Source: Heliocidaris tuberculata (Eukaryota; Echinodermata; Echinoidea; Camarodonta; Echinometridae). Taken from it: a stretch of DNA of 64,000 nucleotides. The stretch spans positions 2,666,831-2,730,830 of the forward strand of contig CM046839.1 of NCBI GenBank assembly GCA_025618425.1, read 5' to 3'. The notes beneath the pieces are model-generated. The model was not told the origin of the DNA. It did no database searches and worked only from the letters and a program-made list of their open reading frames with translations. A program made the translations under genes and the position numbers. Position 1 is the stretch's first letter, and each line of letters starts with the position of its first letter. Below are positions 32,849 through 43,669 of the stretch, in pieces.

Positions 32849-33058
32849 AGACTTAAATGTCCAAGCAGATTTAGTAAATACAGCTAGCCAGATGACCATG
32901 CAAACTATTATTAGAAGACAGAATAATAATTCCATATCTAACCAAGATTTCAAAAATAACCAAACTGCTGACAGGCAAGTAGTGTCAGATCTAATACCTG
33001 TTTCACCTTCCAGTAATCTAATCTCTTTTGATAGTCTGAATTTTGAGTCCATGCAATA
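32849..33058 (+). CDS. Candidate last exon B of an unidentified + strand gene
   Basis: Acceptor-like TTCTTGTTAATAG precedes the start. The phase fits candidate exon A (233-bp intron). The frame continues LNVQADLVNTASQM and ends SNLISFDSLNFESMQ with TAA. No clear AATAAA follows. No family was recognised. Confidence 0.22.
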
Positions 33059-33593
33059 AGCCAAGGGCAAGGCTGTTGAGTTTGAGGTTTGATTACACCA
33101 AAAAACATGCAGATACAAGTTGCACTACATTAAAAAAATTCTGCTTTGTCTGACAATATTTTCAAAGGAGACTGTATCTGCTTCTGCTAGAGGACTGTAA
33201 GAGTAAACTACAAAATACAAAAAACACATACACACACACACCAACAAAAAAAAAAAAAAGAAAATTTAAAAACTCTTCCAGAAAATTGTTTCTAATGCTA
33301 GAATCTAGCTGAGGAGAAAGTGTCTATTTTCATCAGGTCAAGAAAAGAAAACTTTTGAAAAATGTTCTTGTAATTCACACTTGAACTTTGCTTAATCAAT
33401 ATAGATCTAACGTCAGATCATTTAACACTATGCATCCTATGTGATTTAGAGTTAAGCCAATGAGATCTCTAAGTCTAACTTTTAAAGTTAGGGTAGATCT
33501 TACGTAGTTTGACCTATAGGAGAATCTTACATCGTGTCTTGTCTTGGTTGAGTTGGCATATGCAGGCTAGCTGTACTCCGTCAACTTTGTTAA

Positions 33594-34001
33594 CCCTTTC
33601 AGGACAGGAATTATTTAAGGGCTAAACTGATCACATTTTGTTCTTTAAATTGGCAACAATAATATTTTTCTTTTAGCGCTACATGGTTCTAATAAGCTGT
33701 AATGTCTTTGAAAACAATACACATGGTCACAAATTTTGTCAAAAAGTTTTAAAAATTGCCAATTTTGTTTAAAAACAATGATTTTGAACTTCTCAATGTG
33801 TTGCCAATTTGAGGATTTTAAAGCTTAATCTCATTTTCAAAATTCCTGGCATCAAACGCAGTCAGGTCATGCAACAAAAATGGACATGGAGTGCGCAGAA
33901 ATTTTTGCTCTTTCTACTCATGCACCCAGTATATTTTTTAGAGCTCTGAATCAAAAGTTAATGAGCCAAACCACAAAATGTGGTCAATTGTCTCGAAAGG
34001 G
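33594..34001. mobile_element. TTAA-flanked MITE
   Basis: Ends CCCTTTCAGGACA and TGTCTCGAAAGGG form inverted repeats, with TTAA at 33590-33593 and 34002-34005. This is a piggyBac-type duplication with CCC ends. It is 408 bp with no transposase. The ends differ from those of the 5401-6024 element. Confidence 0.75.
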
Positions 34002-34667
34002 TTAAAATAGGGGGCTATAACAAGTAAGAATTTATCTAACAGTTAGCATTGCTTAAGACTTTAGGTTCTAACTTAATTTAGGCCTGGCTTAGCCTTAGCT
34101 AGGCCCGAGGCTAGGGCCAGCTGTAACATCGACAGGAAAACCTGTTTGATTAGAGGAGATTTTATAACATATCTGGCTTTTTAGAGAGCCAGACGCAGTG
34201 TTTGCGGAACATTTCCCTGAACGAAATAGATTTTTTTCAGAGTAACGTTTTAGCCATAGAATACTTTATTTAGCTCTGAGTTGGCATAGGCTAGCCTGCG
34301 CAAGGCCAAGGGCCGAGCGCAGGCTAAACCACGAGCATGTCTGGTCGCTGTAGCCTGGAGGCAAGGACGTCCACGACTAGTAGTATGGTGGTGGATCCAG
34401 TGTCCGAACACTTTTCAGAAAATCAACGATAGCAAATAAAATATCAAACGAATTATCTGTCAAACTTACAGTTACATAATGAATGCTCAAAGTCCTACAG
34501 AAAAAGAAGTTGATGGAATTTTAAAAAGACAACGTAGATTTAATACGATATTCCCTTCCGAGTGAACCCCTTCCCAACGACGCGGCGTTTTGGTCCCTTG
34601 AAAAAGGTACTGTATTTCCAAACGTGTGAAACCTATGGGAAAAAGACAACCTTTGTTTCAATAGTGT

Positions 34668-34703
34668 GGTTTTCATACGCGTAATCTCACGCGTATGAAA
34701 ACC
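34668..34703. repeat. Perfect 15-bp palindrome
   Basis: GGTTTTCATACGCGT, six-base loop AATCTC, then ACGCGTATGAAAACC. It sits in the presumed promoter and leader region of CCDC122 (no promoter element was proven). Confidence 0.85.
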
Positions 34704-36836
34704 CATTTTAGGCGCTTAACTGTACACGTTCGGTAATACAATCTGTTCGGAATTACAATCCTTGACTATAGTGAAGCTAACTCCTAAGTCTTAGTCTTAA
34801 CGTGTTAGATCTAAATTCTACTACAGGCCCAACTGTTAAGTTAGATCTAGATCTACGTTAGATCTGAAAATAGTGGAGATTAATCAATAATTAATAAAAT
34901 GTTGCAAAATAATAAAATTTCAAACAATACCCTTAATCCGGTCCTACTAAATAAAAGCCGCTGTTTGAGTCTGTACAACGCAATGATGATGACAATATCG
35001 ATAGTCAAGTTAAGTTAAAGGATATCATACCACGTGACATATCACCTGATAAAGTTATGATATCTAGATCGATGAGCTTAGACTTCTACAACGCTTCCCG
35101 AGCTCTAGCTGTTCATGTTTATTAGACTGCTTAATTCTCAATGAATCTTTGAACTTATTAGAGCAACATTTGTGACTACAAACAATATCTGTTGCTGTAT
35201 CATATTCGTCAACCAAATTATTTGTTTTTTGCCATTGCTTCTATGCATTTATGTTTCATATCCATTTTTGTTCATCTCATAGAAAGTGCAATAATATAAT
35301 TTCTTAGTATGTAACGATAAACTCAAACGGTGTTATCATACTTTTCTTTTCATCTCAATTATGATAACTTTCGGTTTTGATTGATTTCTTTTAATTCCCC
35401 TTTCTTTTTTCTGTTTGAAATAACCCATGATGTTATTGTAACATTATTCAGTGTAATCTTCAAAGACCTTCTATCACAAATTTCACTTCTTATGAATCAT
35501 CAATTAGTTTAATTAAGTTTGTAAATTAGCTGAACAATGTCATGATTTTAATTATTTTTAGGTGGTCTGTCGGTATCGACAGATCACCTCTTAATTTCGT
35601 ACGAATTTTCTTTATTTATTCTTTATTTTTATTTTTCTCCCCATTTCTTGTGACCGTGACTTCTCAAAATCAACTGAATCAATTTTCTTCAAATTTTCGT
35701 CAGTTATCAGGCCTATCAAGGTCAAGTGCCCCTGTCTTTTTCAAGGTCATCAGGTCATCGTGACGTCATCCAGGCGCCATTTTGTGAAATCACATTATCG
35801 ATAATATCTTCATAACGAGTCATCAAAAATGAACCATATTAAACACACATAAACTTCAGGTCAAGGGTCAATGTCAAATGTCAGCAAAATCCGCGGGCAC
35901 GTCATGACGCGCACGTACGCGCGCGTCAAAATTTAAAAATGCTCAAAATCACTTTTTGATCAAAGGAGAGTACAGTTCAGGTCATTTTAAGCATTTCAAA
36001 ATTTAGCGCGCGCACGCATCCGCGCGCGCGTTTTGCGCGTGCGCAGCACGTACGGAAGGTAGAAATGCCGTTTTTTTTGCATGGTATCGATTTCTGATAA
36101 AATTCTTGACAATTTCCAATTAGTTTCAGTCATTCTTGACATCTAATAATGCCGCACGCGTACGTCAAACTTTAAAATCCATGCGCGCGTCTATGGCGAA
36201 AATAACGTAAAAACGTGCAAAAACATGCCTCTACAAAATTAACTCTAGCTCTTTAAATAGTCCATAAACCCCCCAATTTTTTTTCATATTTGGGTAGAGG
36301 AGGAATCATAGATATAATTTCATGGGTAATTTGAGCCTCAATTATATTGCAAAGTCATCAAAATGGCGTCTAAACTCAAAATTTCATTTTTTCAAAAATG
36401 ACGTCATCAAATTTATGCAAATTTCACTATAACTCCTTTAATATTGGTCATTTTTCGCCCAAATTTGGATATGTTGTAGCTGAGACAATTCTCTACAAGA
36501 TCAGTTACCACGATTTTTCATTTTGACAAAGGGATCATGGTGTATTTTTGCGAATAAAGGAGGTATGTCAATTTTTCTCATTTTGCGTGTATTCTCTATG
36601 GGAGATGACTTTTTCTCAAATCTTGATTCTACATTCCCGTCTTCTTTGAGCAGTATCTCTGATGTTTCTGCTCGATTTTCTTCCAAATTTTGGTATGTTA
36701 TACCTGAGACTATAAGCTTTCATAAGTGTGCCCTCCAATTTTTGATCAGATGTCGGGATCATGCCCGTTTTTTAAGTACAAAATGTCATTTGAGAATCCC
36801 GTTTTTCGTCTACGTGTTATCTCTATTGGAAAACTT

Positions 36837-36902
36837 TTGGTCCATTGGTAAAGCACTTGCCTCCCATCCCGCCGACCCAGGTTCGAATCCCGGTGCGTCC
36901 AT
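36837..36902 (+). repeat. tRNA-Gly-like pseudogene/SINE head inside the Helitron-like element
   Basis: An A-box-like TTGGTCCATTGG, an anticodon-loop-like CCTCCCATCC (CCC anticodon) and a perfect B box GGTTCGAATCC at 36880-36890 are followed by CGGTGCGTCCA and poly-T. The 5' acceptor strand does not pair, so it is not a functional tRNA. Confidence 0.55.
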
Positions 36903-37000
36903 TTTTTTTTTGAAATTTTTTTTTCTTCTTTTTGCCTCATATTTTACCATTTGCTTCGACTACTGTAACATATAAAATCACAAACAATGTAATAAACTTT

Positions 37001-37532
37001 TTTATTTTGCGTGTTATGCCTAATTGAATGTAGTTTGTGTACAACCCTATGCAAAATCTCATTGCCTGTCGTGTATTAAACCTATAGGTTTAATATCCAA
37101 TGTATAATGCAATATGAAATTGCCCGATTTTCTTTGACGCAAGTCTCCATCCATTTTCAACATAATCAGGAATATTATCTTGCACAAATATTATCACACC
37201 TTAGCAATTTTACCAACGGGAAGACAGACCACCTAATTCGTCTTCAGTGACGAATTAAAGTTCTAGTTTATTTTGCGTGTTATGCCTAATTGAATGTAGT
37301 TTGTGTACAACCCTATGCAAAATCTGATTGCCTGTCGTGTATTAAACCTATGGGTTTAATATCCAATGTATAATGCAATATGAAATTGCCCGATTTTCTT
37401 TGACGCAAGTCTCCATCCATTTTCAACATAATCAGGAATATTATCTTGCACAAATATTATCACACCTTAGCAATTTTACCAACGGGAAGACAGACCACCT
37501 AATTCGTCTTCAGTGACGAATTAAAGTTCTAG
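37001..37532 (+). repeat. Two tandem 266-bp units
   Basis: 37001-37266 and 37267-37532 are almost identical; visible differences are single bases such as AAATCTCATTG/AAATCTGATTG. Each ends with the hairpin plus AAGTTCTAG. Confidence 0.92.
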
Positions 37533-37639
37533 TATGGTAATTCTATTTGTTTCATTATGTAATATATATATGATTTTTGGTATGTATTTTTTTGTAGTTC
37601 TCTTTTATTACTCGTCTGATTTTTAACTTTAAAAAATAT

Positions 37640-37950
37640 GTCTTTTTTAAAGGATTTAAGACTGACAACTCATTGCTATCGTCAATCATGCAAATCTGAT
37701 AAATATAAATCTTACTGGTCAACTACTTCTCAGGTATGTAACGCATTATACTCACCTTTCGAGCCTAAATGAACGTTGTCGGTCATATGTATTTACATAT
37801 TTTAATTGATATTTTAATGTATTACCAATTGTATTTATATACGTATTTTATCTTGTAAATTGAACAATGTCAGCTTTTAGCTGCATGTTTAATGATTTTT
37901 ATGACAATAAACCAATTCAATTCAATAAATTCAATTCAATTCAATTCAAA
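37640..37950 (+). repeat. LINE 3' end with (TTCAA)n tail
   Basis: Non-coding 3' UTR-like sequence ending ATGACAATAAACC and then AATTCAATTCAATTC repeats. This is the same style of tail as the LINE at 11160-11795. No coding part is left. Confidence 0.5.
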
Positions 37951-38352
37951 TAAATGACCACTTTTTTTCTCCACCAGCTACAAACAGTCTGCGGAAGAGG
38001 AGGAGGTGTGGGGGGGGGGGGGGGGGGTCACTCGCAAACTGAAGTGGTACTTATGCGTGTCCCCAAAAAACGTCGAATAGGGGTCGGATTTCCGACCCAA
38101 GGCGTCGACGACGTCTTTGGGAAAAAGGGGGTGTTTTTCAGTCTTACATTGGACGTTTTTGAGATAAAGGGTTACCATTTAGCTGGTTCTTCCACGTTTT
38201 AGAAAAAGAAGATTGCATGTGTAGTAAGAATTTTGAGCATAATAAAACAGTTTAACCTGGAATCTGGACTCAATTCATGTTTCTTCATTCTAGTGTATGA
38301 TTTCAAATATGTCATGCAATTTAATGATGTATACAGTATCTTTGTCCATTTA

Positions 38353-38529
38353 CACCATTTAGGGGTACATTTTATACACTGTGCCACTCCAATTACGCCA
38401 TTAAGGGGGTACGTTTTGCATTGTTCTACGCCATTTACGTCGTTGACGGGTATATTTTATATTGTCATACACCATTTACGCCACCTTTTTTAGGGGTAGA
38501 ATTTGACACCAAAGATAACGCCATTTAGG
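38353..38529 (+). repeat. Degenerate tandem repeat of about 44 bp
   Basis: Three to four diverged units share CGCCATTTA and a GGGGTA-ATTTTATA segment. The hAT-type element that follows is inserted in one of these CCATTTAGG sites. Confidence 0.55.
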
Positions 38530-39821
38530 CAGGGAAGATGCGCCCGGGGGGGGGGGGGCCGAGGGGGCACAGTGCCCCCACTTTTTCAAGTACAAAAGTG
38601 CCCTTTTTAAATACTAAATGTACCCCTTTTCAAATCAGATAATTGCCACTTTATCTTTCTAATAAGTGCCCTTTCCGCTTTCTGAAAAGTGCTCCTTTTC
38701 AAATCTGATAATTACCACCTAATCTCACTAATAAGTGCCCTTTTCGCCTCCTGAAAAGTGCCCCTTTTTAAAATCTGATAATTGCCATCTTATCTCCCTA
38801 ATAAGTATCCTTTTCTCCTTCTGATAAGTGCCCCCTTTCGAATCTAAATATTGCCCCTTTTTCTCTCTTATGCCCTTTTCTCCTTTGATAAGTGCATTTT
38901 TACTTCTGATAGGTGCCCCTTTTCCCTTCTAATAAGTGCTCATTTTTCCCTTCTGATAAGTGCCCCTTCTTTACTTCTGATAAGTGCCCTCTCTTCACTT
39001 TTGATAAGTGCCCCATCTTTACTTCTGATAAGTGCCCCCTCTTTACTTCTGATAAGTGCCCCTTTTCAAATCTGATAGCTGCCACCTTGTCTCTTTAATC
39101 TTTCTGATAAGTGCCACTTTTGCCTATATTTCCAGCTGTTTGTTTTTTTCTCACAAAAACAGCCATATCTAGCTTCAAAGAATCGGTGCGGCTTTACAGG
39201 TACCCATATTACTACTACTACTACAAAGTAAGGGAGCGGAGCTGGAGGCAAAAAGGGTACAATGCCCACCCCCCCCTCCCCCAGCAAAGGATTTCTCATT
39301 CCGCTTGCTCGAATGTGCCAATAATTTACACCAAGAAAGGGCAATTTTTATAAAAATGTCCCCATGACTCGCTCGCTACGTTCGCTCGCTCTTACAGTAT
39401 AATTATAATGAAATCAAGCAGATTGCATGAAGTATATCGGTGTAATCCTAAAGAAAACGACGGGGTTAATGTACAAATGAAAAGATCATTACGACATTCC
39501 CCAAAATGAATTTGCTGTTGTCAGTTTCATTTTTCATTATATCCTGTAAATAAGGACTTCATCATTAGAAAAAAAGTCTGAAAAATTTTGCTCGCTCGCT
39601 TCGCTCGCTCGCACATGAATCATTAGACCAGTAGGGCCTACACACAACTGCTAATTAGGGAAGCTGAAGTAATAAACTATATTAATTAGACAGTATTGGG
39701 TAATACTAATGTCACAAAATGGTCCTTTTTCGCTTTATGTTCACCCCTTGTAGGTTCCCCTCCCCCAAGTGCCCCTTTTTTCTGCGCCCCCCCCACTTTG
39801 AAAGACGCTCCGACGCCCCTG
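38530..39821. mobile_element. 1.3-kb hAT-type element with internal satellite
   Basis: The left end CAGGGAAGATGCG and right end CGACGCCCCTG are partly inverted with hAT-like CAGGG termini. CATTTAGG flanks both sides exactly (38522-38529 and 39822-39829). The inside holds a 22-bp tandem array, two CTCGCTCGC...TTCGCTCGCTC palindromic motifs (about 39368-39391 and 39590-39612) and poly-G/C runs. No transposase frame was found. Confidence 0.7.
38590..39125 (+). repeat. 22-bp tandem array
   Basis: Roughly 20 units of the type TTCTGATAAGTGCCCCTTTT with variants (TCTGATAATTGCC, CTAATAAGTGCCC). The first part shows a higher-order period of about three units. Frames of the SDKCP type read from it are not genes. 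Confidence 0.85.
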
Positions 39822-39894
39822 CATTTAGGGTCCAATTTTGAGGTGCTCGGACGAGCATGGACCACTTCAGTCTACGAGTGACCCCCCCCCCCCC

Positions 39895-40295
39895 TCCCCC
39901 TGCCCGGGGGGGGGGGGGGGTTAAAACTAACAGTGTTATTGATAGGCCTTTAGCGGCATGTTATCATTTTCTTTCTTTCGGATCCCACTTAAATCAAATT
40001 TCCGAAGTCATGTTCACCTGATAAATTTCAGCGGAGGGCTAGGATGCACCATCCATGCCGGATGCACAAGTTTCTTCCGATCCCCGGAGACCGCCCCTTG
40101 CAATTTGCATCCAGGGCATCGTTTAACGAAATTAACGAGGCGGTGTGGCCAACTCGGTTAATAATTGTCAGGCTTTTCATATCACTTTCGTCATAAGCGT
40201 GCGTTGCTTCGAGTCGCGCGCCTGACCTGACAAAAATGATTGCGCTCTTGTGTTTATGTACAGCATCCCCCCCGGCCCCCCGTTCCCAATGCAAG
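39895..40295 (+). other. Unclassified sequence with SINE-like words
   Basis: Poly-C and poly-G runs at 39882-39920. The phrase GAGGCGGTGTGGCCAACTCGG at about 40137-40157 resembles a tRNA-derived SINE head. No gene was recognised. Confidence 0.35.
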
Positions 40296-40304
40296 CTCGG
40301 GTTC

Positions 40305-40380
40305 AGGGGAAAACACTCCGTTCCTCGGACAGAACGTTAACTGGAGGCGCAGGCCCGGCCGTGTGTAGCAGTCACACCCT
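40305..40380 (+). repeat. SINE fragment
   Basis: AAACACTCCGTTCCT, GTTAACTGGAGGC and GTGTGTAGCAGTCAC match the body of the SINE at 59219-59598 (minus), in the same order. Confidence 0.5.
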
Positions 40381-40904
40381 ATAATACGCTACACTTCTCG
40401 CACTCTAGATCAAATAAGGATTGCTTTTAGACTCACCGGAGTACTCGTGTAATTTTTATGTTATTCATTTCTAGACTAATAATTCAACAGTTAAAATCAA
40501 AATATTTTTCCTTAGTCGAGAACGGAAAATTAAACTGTTGCTTATAGAAAAGACTACAGTTATTTTTGTTTGGTCTGATCTCATATACCTATGATTTACA
40601 TTGACTGTAGTATTGTTAGATTTTTTTCTAGTAGCTGCCAGTGTCCACTTAAAATTAGAAGAAAAAAAAATCTTTGATTTAAATTCCAGCCCATTATTCC
40701 AGCCGCTAAAGATGAAAAGGGAACATTATAGATGGCACGGTGGCACTCATTTTTATTCTAATTATGAAGAAAGGTTCAATAACTAGCCCTCCACTTCAGG
40801 AGAAATCTGTATTATCGTTATCTGGAAAACCCATTAAGACAGTCGTTGCCCTCGTATAGGGCAATCAAAATTAATTCTCTTTTTATCTTCATCATATTCA
40901 TATC

Positions 40905-40980
40905 CCTTTTTCAATTCTCTCTCTCGCTCTTTCTCTTTTTTTTTCTCTCTCTATCTCTCTTTCTCTCTCTCTCTGTCTGT
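40905..40980 (+). repeat. (TC)n tract
   Basis: CTCTCTCG and TTTCTC runs with a CTGTCTGTC end. Low complexity only. Confidence 0.8.
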
Positions 40981-41299
40981 CAAGAGTGCATGTGATTTAG
41001 CTGAATGGAAATGGGCTTTATGGATCATGAAGAGTTAAGTTAATGAGGTTTAACATTATTTCAAAGATACCGCACATCTTAACTTGATCCTGTTGCAGCT
41101 AAGGTAGACCCATTATTTTACTTCCTCTCCCTCCCTCTCTCGTCTCTTTTCGCCTAAATTTTGCCCCGAATCCGCCCCATGTGCCATTATTTTTCGCGGT
41201 AATTTCTACCCCCACCTATTTATTCTATCATTCTCTCAAACGTATGATCGCGTTCTCTTCCAGATGCTCCCTCCTCTCCCTATCTCATTTTCGTTATCT

Positions 41300-41455
41300 C
41301 ATCACCATTCCTCTCCCCCCTCTCTCCCCCTCTCTCCCCCTCTCTCCCCTCTCTCCCCCTCTCTCTCCCCCTCCCCCTCTCCCCCTCTCTCCCCCTCTCT
41401 CCCCCTCTCTCCCCCTCTCCCCCCTCTCCCCCTCTCTCCCCCTCTCTCTCAATGC
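41300..41455 (+). repeat. (CTCTCCCC)n minisatellite
   Basis: Close copies of CCCCCTCTCT and variants directly beside the Harbinger-type MITE. Open frames on either strand are compositional. Confidence 0.9.
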
Positions 41456-41478
41456 ACAATCTAAACAGTATCTCGTAA

Positions 41479-42252
41479 AGGTGGGTTTTCACGGGGCATG
41501 CGAACGATTCACGAAGGATGCGAATGTGGAAAAAATGGCAAAGTCCAACAGTCATATTTTAGGCTCAAGAAGTTCGCCAAACATTGCGCGGAGGTTTGGA
41601 AGCGTCGTCAGCTGTTCGGAGGAGTCGTTTTTAGTTCGGCGGAAATTTCAAAAAAGTTTGATTTTTTTTGCGAACGTTTCCAGCATCCCGGGTCGTGATT
41701 TGTTCGTGATTTGTTCTCAAAAAATTAATGTCTGAAAAGCTTCGTCATATGCGCACGACCTACTCACGACGTTCTTGATGTTCGCAAAATCTTCATGAAA
41801 CCCCAAACAGATTCCGACAATTTCGAGAATGTCTCACGCAAGTCTCGCGAAGGCACCGAAGTTCGTCTGATCATTTTCCGAACTATTCACGAACTGTTCG
41901 CGTACTTCTTGAGAATTGGTGACTTCTCCAAAGAAGCAAACGCGAACCTTTCACGTCGGGGCCCTCTGTTAATTCGTGACGATTAATTTTCGTATGTCAC
42001 GAAGTATTCCCGAACTATTCGCGAGCTACACATGAACAAAAGCCAACGCTTTCGCGAAGGTTTTGCGAAGGTTTTGCACACGCGACATTTTCACGGAGTT
42101 CGTGCGAAGTTCTCACTAACGTTTGGCGCACGTTTACCGCACGTTTGCCGCATGTTTGGTGGCTATTCGCACCACGTGACGGCAATGAAGTTGCCATTTT
42201 TCGACATTCGCATCCTTCACGAATCGTTTGCGTGCCCCGTGAAAACCCACCT
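41479..42252. mobile_element. PIF/Harbinger-type MITE with ~70-bp inverted repeats
   Basis: AGGTGGGTTTTCACGGGGCA at the left is matched in inverse by TGCCCCGTGAAAACCCACCT at the right with only scattered differences for about 70 bp. TAA flanks both sides (41476-41478, 42253-42255), a 3-bp TWA-type duplication. It is 774 bp and the interior is full of TTCGCG/CACGAA words. No transposase. Confidence 0.8.
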
Positions 42253-42317
42253 TAAACACTAACTACTTCATTTACATGATTGTATGTAACATCATCTTGG
42301 TCTATACTATTAAGAAG

Positions 42318-42635
42318 AGGTGTGGTGGTCTAGTGGTCTAGTCCCGCCGCGGCACTAACGTCCTTTGACAGTAAATCTACATTGCCACTCCTACCCAGGA
42401 GATAATGGATACCTGTCAGGATTGCTGAAAGTCAGTGCGACTGTTTTTGCCATTGCCCTATACATGCATGCATGTGAACGGTGCAAAATGGTAAGAATGC
42501 TCCCTAAGGAATGGAGATGGTGCACACTAGTCTTGTGTGCGGGCTTGAAATCCAATAGGGGGTAATAATAAATAACATTATAAAGCGCAGTGAAGTAATC
42601 ACATAATGCGCTATATATTATTGTTATTACTAAGA
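42318..42635 (+). repeat. SINE copy (tRNA-like head, TTATATAGCGC tail)
   Basis: Starts GGTGTGGTGGTCTAGTGG, shares CCCGCCGCGGCACTAA and TAAATCTACATTGCCACTC with the minus copy at 8771-8994. Ends AAAGCGCAGTGAAG, GCGCTATATATTATTGTTAT. Confidence 0.65.
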
Positions 42636-43439
42636 ATCCTTCCATCACACATCCATTCCATTGTTTGAAGACAATATAGTATCTTTTCTTCAGAAGAAAA
42701 CCATTAAACACAAATACACTCCTTTCTTATCAGCTCTTTATTCATGCAAGCCGGCGGAAGTGCATGCCACTTGTGGAAAGCATCTCCCAAACTACACGAT
42801 AACGAGGCCTCGGATTAGGCAATTGGAACGCTTAGGGTTAAACAATGGTCACTGTGGTACATTGACGTCTACCGGAATAGACCAAGGGTATTCTCTACAC
42901 AATGTCATTTCAATGAACTTCTCAATCTATATATTATGATCAATGGTGTGGTTCTTTTTTTTAAATATAATTTTTATACATTGAATATTTTTGTTTCCTC
43001 TTTTAATGGAGGCTCTTGAATTTAAGGATAAGGTTTCATTTCGTGCTAATTAAAGGGTTTACTGGAGACGATAGCGGGGTTTTACACAATATATCTTCAA
43101 CAATATTGTAGGAATTTATGGTGACAAGAAAGTAATATGACCTCATCACTCCTCCCTTCATCTCCAGTTGCGATTTCATCTTTTCTTCTTTTTCTTCGTC
43201 TTTTTTTTTTTTTTTTTTGAGGTTAAAGTACTTATTCTGATGATTATCTTATGCAGAAAGACAGGTGGCGCTACACCAATGCACAGGGATACGAGTCAAC
43301 GACTGTTTTTTTTTTTGTTTTCGCCAGAGATAAAAAAAATAATGTGCATACCGATATCTTTAAAATCAAGATCATTATCAGTTGTTCGCTTCTTATATAT
43401 ATCAGAGCATACTCTATTAAAAAATTAAAGTCTGTGATT

Positions 43440-43665
43440 ATTTTCTTTTCTTTTCCCCTCCCTCTTCCCTCATCTCTTCTCTCTCTCTCTCTCTTCCCTC
43501 TCCTATACTCCTTCACTTTTTCTCTTTCTCTCTCTCTCTCTCTAATTTCCCCTCTCCCTTCCTTTCTCTTTCTCTTTCTCTCCTCTTTTCTGTATTTCTT
43601 TCTCGTTCTCCTTCGTTATCTCTCCCTTTCTCTGTGTTTCTTAACAGACCTTCAATCTCTCTTAG
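43440..43665 (+). repeat. CT-rich tract
   Basis: CTCTCTCTCT and CTTTCTC runs, no defined unit. A poly-T run is at 43199-43219. Confidence 0.8.
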
Positions 43666-43669
43666 TCAA

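Larger units (their letters stand above)
35560..37532 (+). mobile_element. Helitron/Helentron-like non-autonomous element
   Basis: The left end AGGTGGTCTGTC is the inverted partner of GACAGACCACCT, which recurs near the right end in each of two tandem units. Right after that comes a 9-bp hairpin (TAATTCGTC/GACGAATTA), then AAGTTCTAG, followed by T. Subterminal inverted repeats, a 3' hairpin and a CTAG end match Helitron/Helentron (HINE) structure. No Rep/helicase frame is present. The interior has CG-rich CGCGCGCA-type stretches near 35895-36060 and a tRNA-like segment. The exact left boundary is inferred. Confidence 0.6.

Noticed and set aside
36837..36902. Functional tRNA gene
   Set aside because: B box is perfect but the acceptor strands do not pair.
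36523..36975. 150-codon + strand frame
   Set aside because: Runs through the Helitron-like element and its tRNA-like segment; no domain found.
38851..39098. Frames with SDKCPF repeats, read as a repeat protein
   Set aside because: Translation of the 22-bp array inside a non-coding element; several frames and both strands are open alike.
38590..39125. CRISPR array
   Set aside because: Units are directly adjacent without unique spacers, and the genome is eukaryotic.
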